Part shown: positions 10,730 through 19,922 of the stretch, one piece after another
Layout: each line of letters starts with the position of its first letter
Numbering within the stretch: the stretch's first letter is position 1
NCBI GenBank assembly: GCA_902528215.1
Contig: CABZRR010000001.1
Span: 1 to 64,000, forward strand
From: an uncultured SAR86 cluster bacterium
Lineage (GTDB): Bacteria; Pseudomonadota; Gammaproteobacteria; Magnimaribacterales; D2472
DNA: 64,000 nt
Direction: 5' to 3'
Position numbers and translations under genes: made by a program
The notes under the pieces: generated by a model
What the model saw: only the letters and a program-made list of their open reading frames with translations
Database searches by the model: none
Told to the model about the DNA's origin: nothing

Positions 10730-11361
10730 ATCTAATAGATAACTTTATAAATGAATGCGATATCGCATTAAAAACGCTTTCAAACAAAAAATCTGGAACA
10801 GGTAGGACATATCCTCCAGAATCCTGTGAAAAAAATAAAGAGCAAATGACCACTGATGAAAAAAAAATTTCTATCCAAATGATGCGGGTAAATCTTGCTG
10901 GAGAGGTAGCAGCTCAAGCTCTTTATAGGGGGCAGTCATTAGTCTGTAAAGATGCGCATATTAAAAAACATCTTATTGAGGCAGGGGAAGAAGAAACCGA
11001 TCATCTGGTGTGGTGTAAAAAACGCTTAGATGAATTGGAGGGAAGTGGCTCCATTCTTAATCCTATTTGGTATGCCGGTTCCTTTGCAATTGGAGCAATC
11101 TTTGGAAGGTTTGGAGAAAAAGTTAGCTTAGGTTTTGTTGAAGAAACTGAGAAACAAGTCGTTGCTCATCTCGATCGTCACCTTGATAAAATATCACCTA
11201 AAGACAAAGAAACCATAGAAATATTAAAAACGATGAAAGAGGATGAAGATCTTCATGCTCGTCAAGCAGTAGATAAGGGTAGCGAAGAACTAAAAATTCC
11301 AGTAAAAAAAATCATGCAATTTACAGCAAAAATGATGACCTCTACAAGTAAATATATATGA
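10726..11361 (+). CDS. coq7: Demethoxyubiquinone hydroxylase (COQ7 family)
   Basis: Di-iron ligands in VNLAGEVAAQALYRGQ, EAGEEETDHL, DEDLHARQA. Confidence 0.93.
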   Translation: MNLIDNFINECDIALKTLSNKKSGTGRTYPPESCEKNKEQMTTDEKKISIQMMRVNLAGEVAAQALYRGQSLVCKDAHIKKHLIEAGEEETDHLVWCKKRLDELEGSGSILNPIWYAGSFAIGAIFGRFGEKVSLGFVEETEKQVVAHLDRHLDKISPKDKETIEILKTMKEDEDLHARQAVDKGSEELKIPVKKIMQFTAKMMTSTSKYI

Positions 11362-11840
11362 CGAGATTGTTTTTTTTTATTTATTTTCTAAGTATTAATT
11401 TATTTGCAGAAAATAATGAAAAGGCGCTTAAAGATAGCCTATTAAAATTTTGGGAGGCAAGGAATACCCGAGACTTTGAAACTATTTATTTTTATGAAAG
11501 TAAAATAGGAGCAATTACTGGCTCATCATCTGAAAATCATTTTTATGAGGATCCGCCCCCTGACTTCGAATCCGTTATAAATTACTACTCAAGAGTTGAA
11601 TCAGATGTTACTCCATCTAACATCAGAATAATCCAACTTGCTGAAAAGGTATATTTAACTTTGTATTACCTTTCTGGAAGCTATACATACTCTAATGGGA
11701 AAATTAATAATGAGTATCAAGCAAGAGTATCGAATATTTGGTTATATGAAAATGGCGGTTTTAAGCTTTACTATAAAAACTTTAATAAGCTTAAGAAGGA
11801 ACTAAAACCTATGGATATTATTGCCTATCCAATGGAATAA
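11358..11840 (+). CDS. Hypothetical exported protein, NTF2/SnoaL-like
   Basis: N-terminal signal peptide; overall size and NTF2-like pattern only. Confidence 0.55.
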   Translation: MTRLFFFIYFLSINLFAENNEKALKDSLLKFWEARNTRDFETIYFYESKIGAITGSSSENHFYEDPPPDFESVINYYSRVESDVTPSNIRIIQLAEKVYLTLYYLSGSYTYSNGKINNEYQARVSNIWLYENGGFKLYYKNFNKLKKELKPMDIIAYPME

Positions 11841-11868
11841 ATATTCTTTGAATACAAAAGATAGTTGT

Positions 11869-12624
11869 CTATTTTTTAAAAAAGTTCCCTCTCATAAGAC
11901 TCTCGCCAATTAAGAAAACGTTGATATTATGTAGTTTTAAATAATTAATATCATCTATAGATTTTATTCCTGACTCAGCAATAAATATATTTTTTTCTTT
12001 AAATAAATTTTTCATTCGAATCGAATTATCCAAATCTACTTTAAAAGTATTTAAATCTCTGTTGTTAACCCCGATTAATGCATCTTTGTAACGCTCTACT
12101 CTCTTGAGTTCTTTTTCATCATGAATCTCAATGAGATAATCTAATTCTAGTTTTTTTGTAATTTTCACGAATTCTTCTATTTGTTGATCCGAAAGAATTG
12201 ATGCAATTAATAAAATACAATCTGCTCCGATTAGTTTTGACTCATATATTTGATATTCATCAATGATGAAGTCTTTTCTTAATATTGGAAGAGAGGTTAT
12301 CCTTTTAACTGCTTTCAAATAATCATTGCTCCCCAAGAAGAAATCCTCTTCAGTTAAAATCGATAGAGCTGCAGCTCCAAAAAATTCGTATTCTTTTGCT
12401 TTTTCAACTGGGTTAAAATTTTTTGAAATAACTCCAGCGCTTGGTGAAGCTTTTTTTATTTCCGCAATGATGGCCTCATCTTTATTAGAAATACTACTTT
12501 TAAAATTACTTTTTGGAAGATCTAGTTCTTTTAAAGAAGATTTGACCTCCTCTAAAGATAATTTTGCTTTCTTCACCTTCAAGTTCTCTCTTGTATTTTC
12601 AACGATTTTTTTAAGAATACTCAT
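11869..12624 (-). CDS. trpC: Indole-3-glycerol phosphate synthase
   Basis: IAEIKKASPSAGVI, LPILRKDFIID, IGVNNRDLNTFKVD; next to trpD. Confidence 0.96.
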   Translation of the reverse strand: MSILKKIVENTRENLKVKKAKLSLEEVKSSLKELDLPKSNFKSSISNKDEAIIAEIKKASPSAGVISKNFNPVEKAKEYEFFGAAALSILTEEDFFLGSNDYLKAVKRITSLPILRKDFIIDEYQIYESKLIGADCILLIASILSDQQIEEFVKITKKLELDYLIEIHDEKELKRVERYKDALIGVNNRDLNTFKVDLDNSIRMKNLFKEKNIFIAESGIKSIDDINYLKLHNINVFLIGESLMRGNFFKK

Positions 12625-13634
12625 TAACTATTTGATACTCTCACATATGAGGCTAATTTGTCTGCTGCCATGCCATTATTCATAAGCTCAAAAGAGAGCT
12701 CAACACCATCAGCAATTGAATGAACAACCTTCGCTAGATATAAAGCTGCTCCTGAATTGAGGGCAATCATATCTTGAACTGCAGATTTTTCTCCTGAAAA
12801 TGCCTCTCTTATTAATTTTAAGCTGTCATCAGATGATTGAGCGATTATTTCTGAAAGCTGACCAAAATTTAAGCCAAAGTCTTTTGGGGAGATTTCGTAT
12901 TCATTAATAGAATTGTTTTTTAGTTCTGCTACATAGGTTTTATTTGTAATTGTAATTTCATCTAATCCATCAAACCCATGGACTATGAGAACATGCTCCA
13001 TAGATAAGTTTTTTGAAACAGAAGCAAAAGATTTAACTAAATCTTTTTCATAAACACCTAAAATTTGTCTTTTAGCACCACAAGGATTGGTATGAGGTCC
13101 AAGTAAATTAAATAAGGTTTTTTTGCCGATCTTTTGTCTTGCAGGCATTACGTATTTCATAGACTGGTGATGCAAGGGAGCAAAAAGAAAAACAAATCCA
13201 ACTCGATTAAATATGCTTTCTAGCTTTTCTCTGTCATGAGCAATATTAGCTCCAGCAGCTATCAATAAATCTGCGCTTCCTGATTTACTGGTGACAGCTT
13301 TATTGCCATGTTTGGTAACTAAAGCCCCGCCAGCAGCCGCGACAAATGAAGATGCGGTAGAGCAATTAAAGGTATTAAGTCCTGAGCCACCAGTTCCACA
13401 AGTATCAATATGATCACCATTGCCAATATTAAAAGTTAGAGATTTGTCCTGCATAACTATTGCAGCTGCCGTTATCTCCTTTTCACTGATGCCTTTTTCA
13501 TTTAATGCTAATAAAAACTTTTCAATGGAAAGGTCATCAACTTCTCCAGTCATAATAAATTCAATAGCAGATTGCATTGAATGAGGATCAAGATCCTCTT
13601 TTTTTTTCAGTTGATCAATAAATTCTTTAATCAT
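12624..13634 (-). CDS. trpD: Anthranilate phosphoribosyltransferase
   Basis: DTCGTGGSGLNTFNCST, KHGNKAVTSKSGSADLL. Confidence 0.97.
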   Translation of the reverse strand: MIKEFIDQLKKKEDLDPHSMQSAIEFIMTGEVDDLSIEKFLLALNEKGISEKEITAAAIVMQDKSLTFNIGNGDHIDTCGTGGSGLNTFNCSTASSFVAAAGGALVTKHGNKAVTSKSGSADLLIAAGANIAHDREKLESIFNRVGFVFLFAPLHHQSMKYVMPARQKIGKKTLFNLLGPHTNPCGAKRQILGVYEKDLVKSFASVSKNLSMEHVLIVHGFDGLDEITITNKTYVAELKNNSINEYEISPKDFGLNFGQLSEIIAQSSDDSLKLIREAFSGEKSAVQDMIALNSGAALYLAKVVHSIADGVELSFELMNNGMAADKLASYVRVSNS

Positions 13635-14194
13635 AGATTTAAAAAGTTTGATATCAATTTCATACCATGGTCAGTATCAATTGATTCGGGATGAAACTGA
13701 ACACCGTATATTGGTCTTGAAATATGTTCTATGCCCATAATGATATCAGCATCATCAACCAGTGAACTTGTAACTTTTAAATCCATGGGCAGTGATGAGC
13801 TATCGATCACAAGACTATGATATCTGACAACCGAATATGGATTGGGAATGCCTTGATATAAGACTGAATCAGAATGCCAAATTTCTGACTTTTTTCCATG
13901 AAAAACATATGGAGCTTTAATAATCTTTGCTCCAAAGGCTGCGCCGATCGATTGATGACCTAGACATACACCTAATAAGGGGACGCAAGAATCTTTAACA
14001 ACCTCAACCGAAATCCCAGCTTCTTTTGGAGTGCAAGGACCAGGCGAAATAACAATCTTATCTGGATTCATTTGAGCAATTTCTGCAAGAGTCACTTCAT
14101 CATTTCTTTTAACTAAAACTTCATGATCACACTCTCCAATATAATGAACCAAGTTATAGGTAAACGAATCATAGTTATCAATAACTAGGATCAT
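13631..14194 (-). CDS. trpG: Anthranilate synthase component II (glutamine amidotransferase)
   Basis: VIDNYDSFTYNLVHYIGE, SPGPCTP, LLGVCLGHQSIG, QFHPES. Confidence 0.96.
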   Translation of the reverse strand: MILVIDNYDSFTYNLVHYIGECDHEVLVKRNDEVTLAEIAQMNPDKIVISPGPCTPKEAGISVEVVKDSCVPLLGVCLGHQSIGAAFGAKIIKAPYVFHGKKSEIWHSDSVLYQGIPNPYSVVRYHSLVIDSSSLPMDLKVTSSLVDDADIIMGIEHISRPIYGVQFHPESIDTDHGMKLISNFLNL

Positions 14195-15657
14195 GTAATC
14201 ATCTCCATGGCATCAACAAATACCTTAGATTTTTGTTTGCACTCTTCCCATTCATTCACTGGAACTGAGTCTGCTACAACTCCAGCACCAGCGCCAACAT
14301 GTATTTTGTTATCTTTAATAACTGCAGTTCTAATGGCAATTGCTGTATCCATGTTGCCATTCCAACCAATGTATCCTATTGCCCCGCCATATATACCTCT
14401 TGAGCTTGGTTCTAGTTCATTAATGACTTCCATAGCTCTTATTTTTGGAGCACCAGATAATGTACCTGCAGGTAAGGCTGCCTTGAGAACGTCAAATGAG
14501 GTAAGTCCTGTTTGAAGTCTTCCAACAATATTAGAGACTATATGCATCACATGAGAATATTTTTCAATAATCATTTTTTCTGTAACATTCACTGTACCAA
14601 TCTCTGACACCCTTCCAACATCATTTCTACCAAGATCGATTAACATTAAGTGTTCTGCAATTTCTTTGGGATCATTCAGTAGTTCCTCTTCATTTGATTT
14701 ATCTTCCTCAAGATTTTTTCCACGAACTCTTGTTCCAGCTATTGGTCTCAAGGTTACTTCTTCATTTTCTAATCTAACTAAAATTTCAGGTGAAGCGCCA
14801 ACTATTTGAAACTCTCCAAGATTTAAAAAGTACATGTATGGTGAGGGATTCAGTTTTCTAATTGCTTTATATAATTCAAATGGATCTTTATCAAAATTTG
14901 CTGAAAAATCCTGCGCTAATACAACCTGCATTACGTCACCCTCTTCAATATAATGCTTAACCTTTTTGACAGCTTGAAGATATTCTTCTTTTGAAAAATT
15001 TGACTCAAAATCAGATGTATTTGTTATTTCATTAAATTTCTCAACCTGGTTTACTGTTGAGTTTAAAATTAAGTTTTCAATCTCATTTAACCTTGCTTGT
15101 GCAAATGAATAGGACATGTTTCTTAAATTTGCATTAAAAATTATTTTTATTGAGTTTGTTAAATTATCAAAAATGATTAATTGATCTGCTTTGACCAAAA
15201 GGACATCAGGCATATGATCTGAGAATTTTGAGTTTTTTTGAGGCAAGCAAGATATTTTTTTTTCAGCATATTGGGCGCTTTCGTAAGCAAAAAAACCTAC
15301 GTATCCTCCATAAAAACGTGGCAAGTCGTCTAAATTAGGTGATTGATCTTTAGAAGTTAATTTTTCAATATCTTTTAAAGGCTGATCAGAAACAAATCTT
15401 TCATTCATCCCATTGATTGATGTCTCAATTACGTTCCCATATGCCTTGATAGTATCCAAGCAACCAAAACCGATAATTGAGTATTGAGCCCACTTATCTC
15501 CACCTTCAACTGATTCAAGCAAGAAATTATTTTTTTTATCAGAAATTTTTTTGAATAAAGATAACGGGTTATCATCAGGTGAAATAACTTCTCTTGCCAT
15601 AGGAAGCATAGAAAAGTCATTATTTTTGAAATCTTCAAATTTTTCTTTTGTGATCAT
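14191..15657 (-). CDS. trpE: Anthranilate synthase component I
   Basis: Chorismate-binding domain ([33 protein letters not shown]). Confidence 0.97.
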   Translation of the reverse strand: MITKEKFEDFKNNDFSMLPMAREVISPDDNPLSLFKKISDKKNNFLLESVEGGDKWAQYSIIGFGCLDTIKAYGNVIETSINGMNERFVSDQPLKDIEKLTSKDQSPNLDDLPRFYGGYVGFFAYESAQYAEKKISCLPQKNSKFSDHMPDVLLVKADQLIIFDNLTNSIKIIFNANLRNMSYSFAQARLNEIENLILNSTVNQVEKFNEITNTSDFESNFSKEEYLQAVKKVKHYIEEGDVMQVVLAQDFSANFDKDPFELYKAIRKLNPSPYMYFLNLGEFQIVGASPEILVRLENEEVTLRPIAGTRVRGKNLEEDKSNEEELLNDPKEIAEHLMLIDLGRNDVGRVSEIGTVNVTEKMIIEKYSHVMHIVSNIVGRLQTGLTSFDVLKAALPAGTLSGAPKIRAMEVINELEPSSRGIYGGAIGYIGWNGNMDTAIAIRTAVIKDNKIHVGAGAGVVADSVPVNEWEECKQKSKVFVDAMEMIT

Positions 15658-15665
15658 TTTGTTTT

Positions 15666-16094
15666 TTAGAAATTTATTGTATCTCCAACAATAATATTAT
15701 TCTTTTTAAACCATCCCTGATTAACTTCAACTGCCATTCGAGCTCTTTGAATTGAACAGATAGATTCTTCAGAAAAAGGGACCATATCATAAATTTCTAA
15801 AATTCTCCCATTACCAGAAATGAATGCAACGCTCAACGGAAGTGGAGTATCTTTCATCCACATACATTGTCTTTTGCTAGATGGCCAAATAAAAATCATG
15901 CCGGTATTTTTTTCTAATATTTTTTGATTCATCAAGCCTTTACGCCTTGTTGCATCTGTATTGGATACTATTAAAGTTATAGAAACGTTTTTATTTATGA
16001 AGGTTGCATCAATCTGAGCGATCGATGAAAGAGAAAATATTATTAATAAAAAGCTAAGAAATTTTTTGTCGAAAGCTTTCAATAGTTTGCTCAT
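15666..16094 (-). CDS. DUF192 family exported protein (start revised from 16190 to MSKLLKAF at 16094)
   Basis: ATRRKGLMNQ..NTGMIFIWPSSKRQCMWMKDTPLPLSVAFI is the DUF192 core; the upstream part of the ORF lies inside rpe. Confidence 0.85.
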   Translation of the reverse strand: MSKLLKAFDKKFLSFLLIIFSLSSIAQIDATFINKNVSITLIVSNTDATRRKGLMNQKILEKNTGMIFIWPSSKRQCMWMKDTPLPLSVAFISGNGRILEIYDMVPFSEESICSIQRARMAVEVNQGWFKKNNIIVGDTINF

Positions 16095-16719
16095 AATCTG
16101 ATGATCCAAAAATAGCAGACCCCGCAACAAAAACATCTGCTCCAGCCATTGAAACTCTTGAAATAGTTTCAGTGTTGATACCACCATCAACCTCTAAGTA
16201 AATTTTATGGTCTTGTTTGTCTATTAGCTCTCTAGCAGCCTGAATTTTTTCAATTGTATCCTCAATAAACTCTTGTCCACCAAATCCTGGATAAACACTC
16301 ATTAATAAAATTAAATCAATCTCATCAACAATACCATCCAAAACAGACAAAGAAGTATCAGGATTTATTGCAATGCCAACCTTGCATGAACATTCTTTAA
16401 TTATTTCTATTGTATCCTTTGTACTTTCTACTGCTTCAGGATGAAAGCTAATCAGATCTGCTCCCGCACTTGCAAAACTTTTTGCTAGTTCGTTTACAGG
16501 CTCAATCATTAAATGCACATCAATAAAATCCTTGATTCCATCGTCTCTTAATGACTTACAAACCATCGGGCCAACTGTAAGATTTGGTACATAGTGATTG
16601 TCCATAACATCAAAGTGTATCCAGTCCGCGCCAGCAGACATAACTGAATTGATCTCTTCGCCTAATCTAGCAAAATTTGCAGATAAAATAGACGGAGCGA
16701 TTAAAGACTTAGATTTCAT
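16054..16719 (-). CDS. rpe: Ribulose-phosphate 3-epimerase
   Basis: IAPSILSANFARLGEE, WIHFDVMDNHYVPNLT, VNPGFGGQ-like (VYPGFGGQEFI), LEVDGGIN. Confidence 0.97.
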   Translation of the reverse strand: MKSKSLIAPSILSANFARLGEEINSVMSAGADWIHFDVMDNHYVPNLTVGPMVCKSLRDDGIKDFIDVHLMIEPVNELAKSFASAGADLISFHPEAVESTKDTIEIIKECSCKVGIAINPDTSLSVLDGIVDEIDLILLMSVYPGFGGQEFIEDTIEKIQAARELIDKQDHKIYLEVDGGINTETISRVSMAGADVFVAGSAIFGSSDYEQTIESFRQKIS

Positions 16720-16724
16720 TGTTG

Positions 16725-17396
16725 TTAATTTTGATCTTTTAGAACTGTCCTTGCAAGCTTTAATCTATAAGGAGTGCCGACATCTATCCAAAATGAATTA
16801 TCTAAATGACCGGTAACTTTAGAAGTTTTTATTAACGGTATCAATATAGTGCTCCAAAGATCGAATGGATAATCTTTAGAAACGTGCTTTTCTAAAATTC
16901 TGGGATTGATAACACACACTCCCGAATAAGTGTAATCATTGAACCCTTCATTTATAAAAACTGATTCGTCATTCAGTGAAAAATCTCCTTCATTGTTATG
17001 GTCAGGGTTTTTGGTAGCTATTAAATGAACGTTATCTACCCTATCAGGAATTTTTGTTAGATCTGGACTAAACAAGATATCTGAAGTGCTTAAAATGAAA
17101 GGGGCAGATCCAAGATAATCCTTAGCATTCAATAAAGCGCCCCCAGTTCCATAAGGAAATGGTTCATCTAAAAAAATTATATTGGATGCATTCTCAATGG
17201 ATTTTAAGGCAAGTTTAATTTTTTCTCCAAGATACGAAACATTAATGATGAATTCATTGATGCCGTAATTTGTTAAATTATTTATTGTGTATTCAATTAA
17301 CGATAATCCATTTATGTCAAGCAAAGGTTTAGGAATCTCCCTAGTTAGGGGTTTCATTCTTGAGCCAAGGCCTGCAGCTAAAATCATAGCTTTCAT
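16725..17396 (-). CDS. murU: N-acetylmuramate alpha-1-phosphate uridylyltransferase-like nucleotidyltransferase
   Basis: MKAMILAAGLGSRMKPLTREIPKPLL; paired with an AmgK-like kinase. Confidence 0.85.
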   Translation of the reverse strand: MKAMILAAGLGSRMKPLTREIPKPLLDINGLSLIEYTINNLTNYGINEFIINVSYLGEKIKLALKSIENASNIIFLDEPFPYGTGGALLNAKDYLGSAPFILSTSDILFSPDLTKIPDRVDNVHLIATKNPDHNNEGDFSLNDESVFINEGFNDYTYSGVCVINPRILEKHVSKDYPFDLWSTILIPLIKTSKVTGHLDNSFWIDVGTPYRLKLARTVLKDQN

Positions 17397-18367
17397 ATTT
17401 TTAATAATTCCTTATCTAAAGTTTGTGATACATCATCAAGAAGGAAATCAGCAAGCTTAACTTGATTTAATTCTTTCGATAATAAAGCAGTATTAGAAAC
17501 AATTTGAGGTAAATCCTTCATCCTAAATGCGCGTTGTGAAAAAATATAAAGTTCTGTAAGGGTGCCCATGATCCTGAGATTTCTCTGGAGACCACCCCAT
17601 AATGTAGCTTTAAAAATGTCCTCTGCAGAAATATCGTAAATGGAAATTTCTGCAAAGCTTTTGCAATATTTTTTTAATGTATCTAGGTTTAAAGGAATGT
17701 AATGATCGATGAGAATCCCAGCCAAATCAATTCCAATTGGGCCGTGACACAAATCTTGAAAATCCAAAAGTGCTAACTCAGAGTTATTTATCAATTGTAT
17801 ATTTCTTCTTTCAAAATCAAAGTGACAATTTGTCCATTGCTGATCCATAATTTCAGTTCGAAGATCAGGAAAAATATCTTCATATTCATCAAACATCTCA
17901 ATTTTTAAAAATTCTTGGCAAAAAATTTTAGAAAATTTCTTTGTATGAGATTCTAAACCCATCCAAAATGTTGAATGCAGATCAACATGACTGGATTGAT
18001 GCATTTTGTTGAGCAACTCTAAAGCAGAAATAACAAGTTCTTCATTTTGATAAAAATCCTTTTCATTTATTAATGAATGGTCTCCTAAATCTTCTAATAT
18101 AGTTAAGAAGTTTGCTGTATCGTGCTTAAAAATCTTTGGAACTCTTACGTTTGAAGCAGCAAGCTCATTCGCCCTGTTAATAAAGACATTCTGTCCATTA
18201 ATTGGTCTGTCATCAAAGGAAATGACGTAGGAAAGATTTTTAGAAGTAACTCTAAAGTATTTCCTTCCGCTTGCCTCAATTTTCAAAGGCTCTATGGATG
18301 CTAATTCTTGATTGAATTCTTGAGCGTATTCAAGAATCTTATTTTCTAATGCTTCAGCTATTTTCAA
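17393..18367 (-). CDS. amgK: AmgK-like sugar kinase / aminoglycoside phosphotransferase family (start revised to TTG at 18367)
   Basis: APH-type kinase core NCHFDFERRNIQLINNSELALLDFQDLCHGPIGIDLA; adjacent to murU near lptD. Confidence 0.8.
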   Translation of the reverse strand: MKIAEALENKILEYAQEFNQELASIEPLKIEASGRKYFRVTSKNLSYVISFDDRPINGQNVFINRANELAASNVRVPKIFKHDTANFLTILEDLGDHSLINEKDFYQNEELVISALELLNKMHQSSHVDLHSTFWMGLESHTKKFSKIFCQEFLKIEMFDEYEDIFPDLRTEIMDQQWTNCHFDFERRNIQLINNSELALLDFQDLCHGPIGIDLAGILIDHYIPLNLDTLKKYCKSFAEISIYDISAEDIFKATLWGGLQRNLRIMGTLTELYIFSQRAFRMKDLPQIVSNTALLSKELNQVKLADFLLDDVSQTLDKELLKI

Positions 18368-19211
18368 TCTCCGATGGCAAAGGAGTATCTTCGGGTAAAA
18401 AGAAATCAAGAGCTAATTGAGCAAATGGTAAATCAGCATACTTTTTAAAATCTCTAACGCCTGCTTCATACAAGACTAAATCATCGATACAAAAATTACC
18501 CGTAAAACTCGCTGGATCCTTAATAAAAATTTCATATGCTGCATCAGCCATAATCTCAGGAGTTCTGGAAATATTCATTAGCGCCTCTCCACCTAAAACA
18601 TTTTTAACTGCAGCTGTTGCAATAGCTGTTCTCGGCCATAATCCATTTACAGCTATGCCATCAGACTTAAGTTCCTCGGCCATTCCTAATACACACATAC
18701 TCATTGTGTATTTTGCCATGGTGTAAGCAAGATGAGGTCCAAACCACTTGGGCTTCATATCCAAAGGAGGAGCCAAGTTTAATATATGAGCGCCATTAGA
18801 TTGCTTAAGGTGAGGAATGCAATATTTACTGACCAAATATGTACCCCTTCCATTAATTTGATGCATCAAATCGTATCTTTTCATATCCGTATCAGGCGTA
18901 GTTGTTAAAGAAATAGCTGAAGCATTGTTTACACAAATATCAATACCCCCGAAATGACTAATTGTTTGTTCCACAGCATCAATAACATTCTTTTCATCTC
19001 GAACATCTAAAACTATAGGTAACGCTTCACCACCAGCCTCAACAATTTCATCTGCAGCAGTAAAAATAGTTCCTGGTAGTTTTGGATGAGGTTCAGCAGT
19101 TTTTGCGGCTAAAACTACTTTAGCTCCATCTTTTGCAGCTCTCTTCCCTATTGCGAGACCAATTCCTCTACTGCCTCCAGTAATAAATAATACTCTTCCT
19201 TTTAAACTCAT
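18354..19211 (-). CDS. Short-chain dehydrogenase/reductase (HSDL2-like)
   Basis: LFITGGSRGIGLAIGKRAAKDGA; NNASAI; YTMAKYTMS. Confidence 0.88.
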   Translation of the reverse strand: MSLKGRVLFITGGSRGIGLAIGKRAAKDGAKVVLAAKTAEPHPKLPGTIFTAADEIVEAGGEALPIVLDVRDEKNVIDAVEQTISHFGGIDICVNNASAISLTTTPDTDMKRYDLMHQINGRGTYLVSKYCIPHLKQSNGAHILNLAPPLDMKPKWFGPHLAYTMAKYTMSMCVLGMAEELKSDGIAVNGLWPRTAIATAAVKNVLGGEALMNISRTPEIMADAAYEIFIKDPASFTGNFCIDDLVLYEAGVRDFKKYADLPFAQLALDFFLPEDTPLPSEIENS

Positions 19212-19314
19212 TTCGTATCTCCTGTGTTAACAATAATTGTTGATTGATGTTGCATTTTTAAACTGGTTGATGCAAGTTAAAGGGTTATTATAAGCTTAAG
19301 AAGTGAGGACGACT

Positions 19315-19917
19315 ATGAATGTAGATTTTATTTTTGACTTTGCCAGTCCAAATGCATATCTGTGTCATAAGGCAATTCAGAATATTGAACAAACCCATGA
19401 CATAAAATTTAATTACGTACCGTGCCTACTTGGCGGTATCATGAAGTTGACCAATAACCAACCTCCAATGGTTTCCTTGGCTGAAATTCCCAATAAGATG
19501 AAATATGAATTTGAAACTGCTTTTAATCGATTCATGGAAGAGCACAACATTACAGAATTTAAAATGAATGAGCACTTTCCTGTTAATACTATTTCTCTTA
19601 TAAGGGGAGCAATAGTGGCTCAAAAGCATGGATTTTTTGAAACTTACCTTGAAATAGTCTTAAGTGGGCTTTGGGAACAATCACTGAAATTAGATACTCC
19701 AGAAGCACTGCATGAGCTTTTAACCAAGCACAACTGTAATGCTGATCTTGTCATAGAAGAAATTGCTAAAGATGAAACTAAACAAGAATTAATCAAAAAT
19801 ACCAGTGAAGCTGCTGAAAAAGGTGCTTTTGGAATTCCTACATTTTTTGTTGAAGAGGAAATGTTTTACGGTAAGGATACTTTAAGAGAACTTAAAGAAA
19901 TGGCATCCTCAGCCTAA
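19315..19917 (+). CDS. 2-hydroxychromene-2-carboxylate isomerase-like (DsbA superfamily)
   Basis: MNVDFIFDFASPNAYLCHKAI; GAFGIPTFFVEEEMFYGKDTL. Confidence 0.85.
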   Translation: MNVDFIFDFASPNAYLCHKAIQNIEQTHDIKFNYVPCLLGGIMKLTNNQPPMVSLAEIPNKMKYEFETAFNRFMEEHNITEFKMNEHFPVNTISLIRGAIVAQKHGFFETYLEIVLSGLWEQSLKLDTPEALHELLTKHNCNADLVIEEIAKDETKQELIKNTSEAAEKGAFGIPTFFVEEEMFYGKDTLRELKEMASSA

Positions 19918-19922
19918 AATTT

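Noticed and set aside
16095-16190. N-terminal extension of the DUF192 ORF
   Set aside because: Lies inside rpe in another frame; the signal peptide and domain begin at MSKLLKAF (16094).
19229-19241. Palindrome AACAAT-A-ATTGTT between divergent SDR and isomerase genes
   Set aside because: Could be an operator, but short AT-rich palindromes are expected by chance in this composition and no cognate regulator is adjacent.
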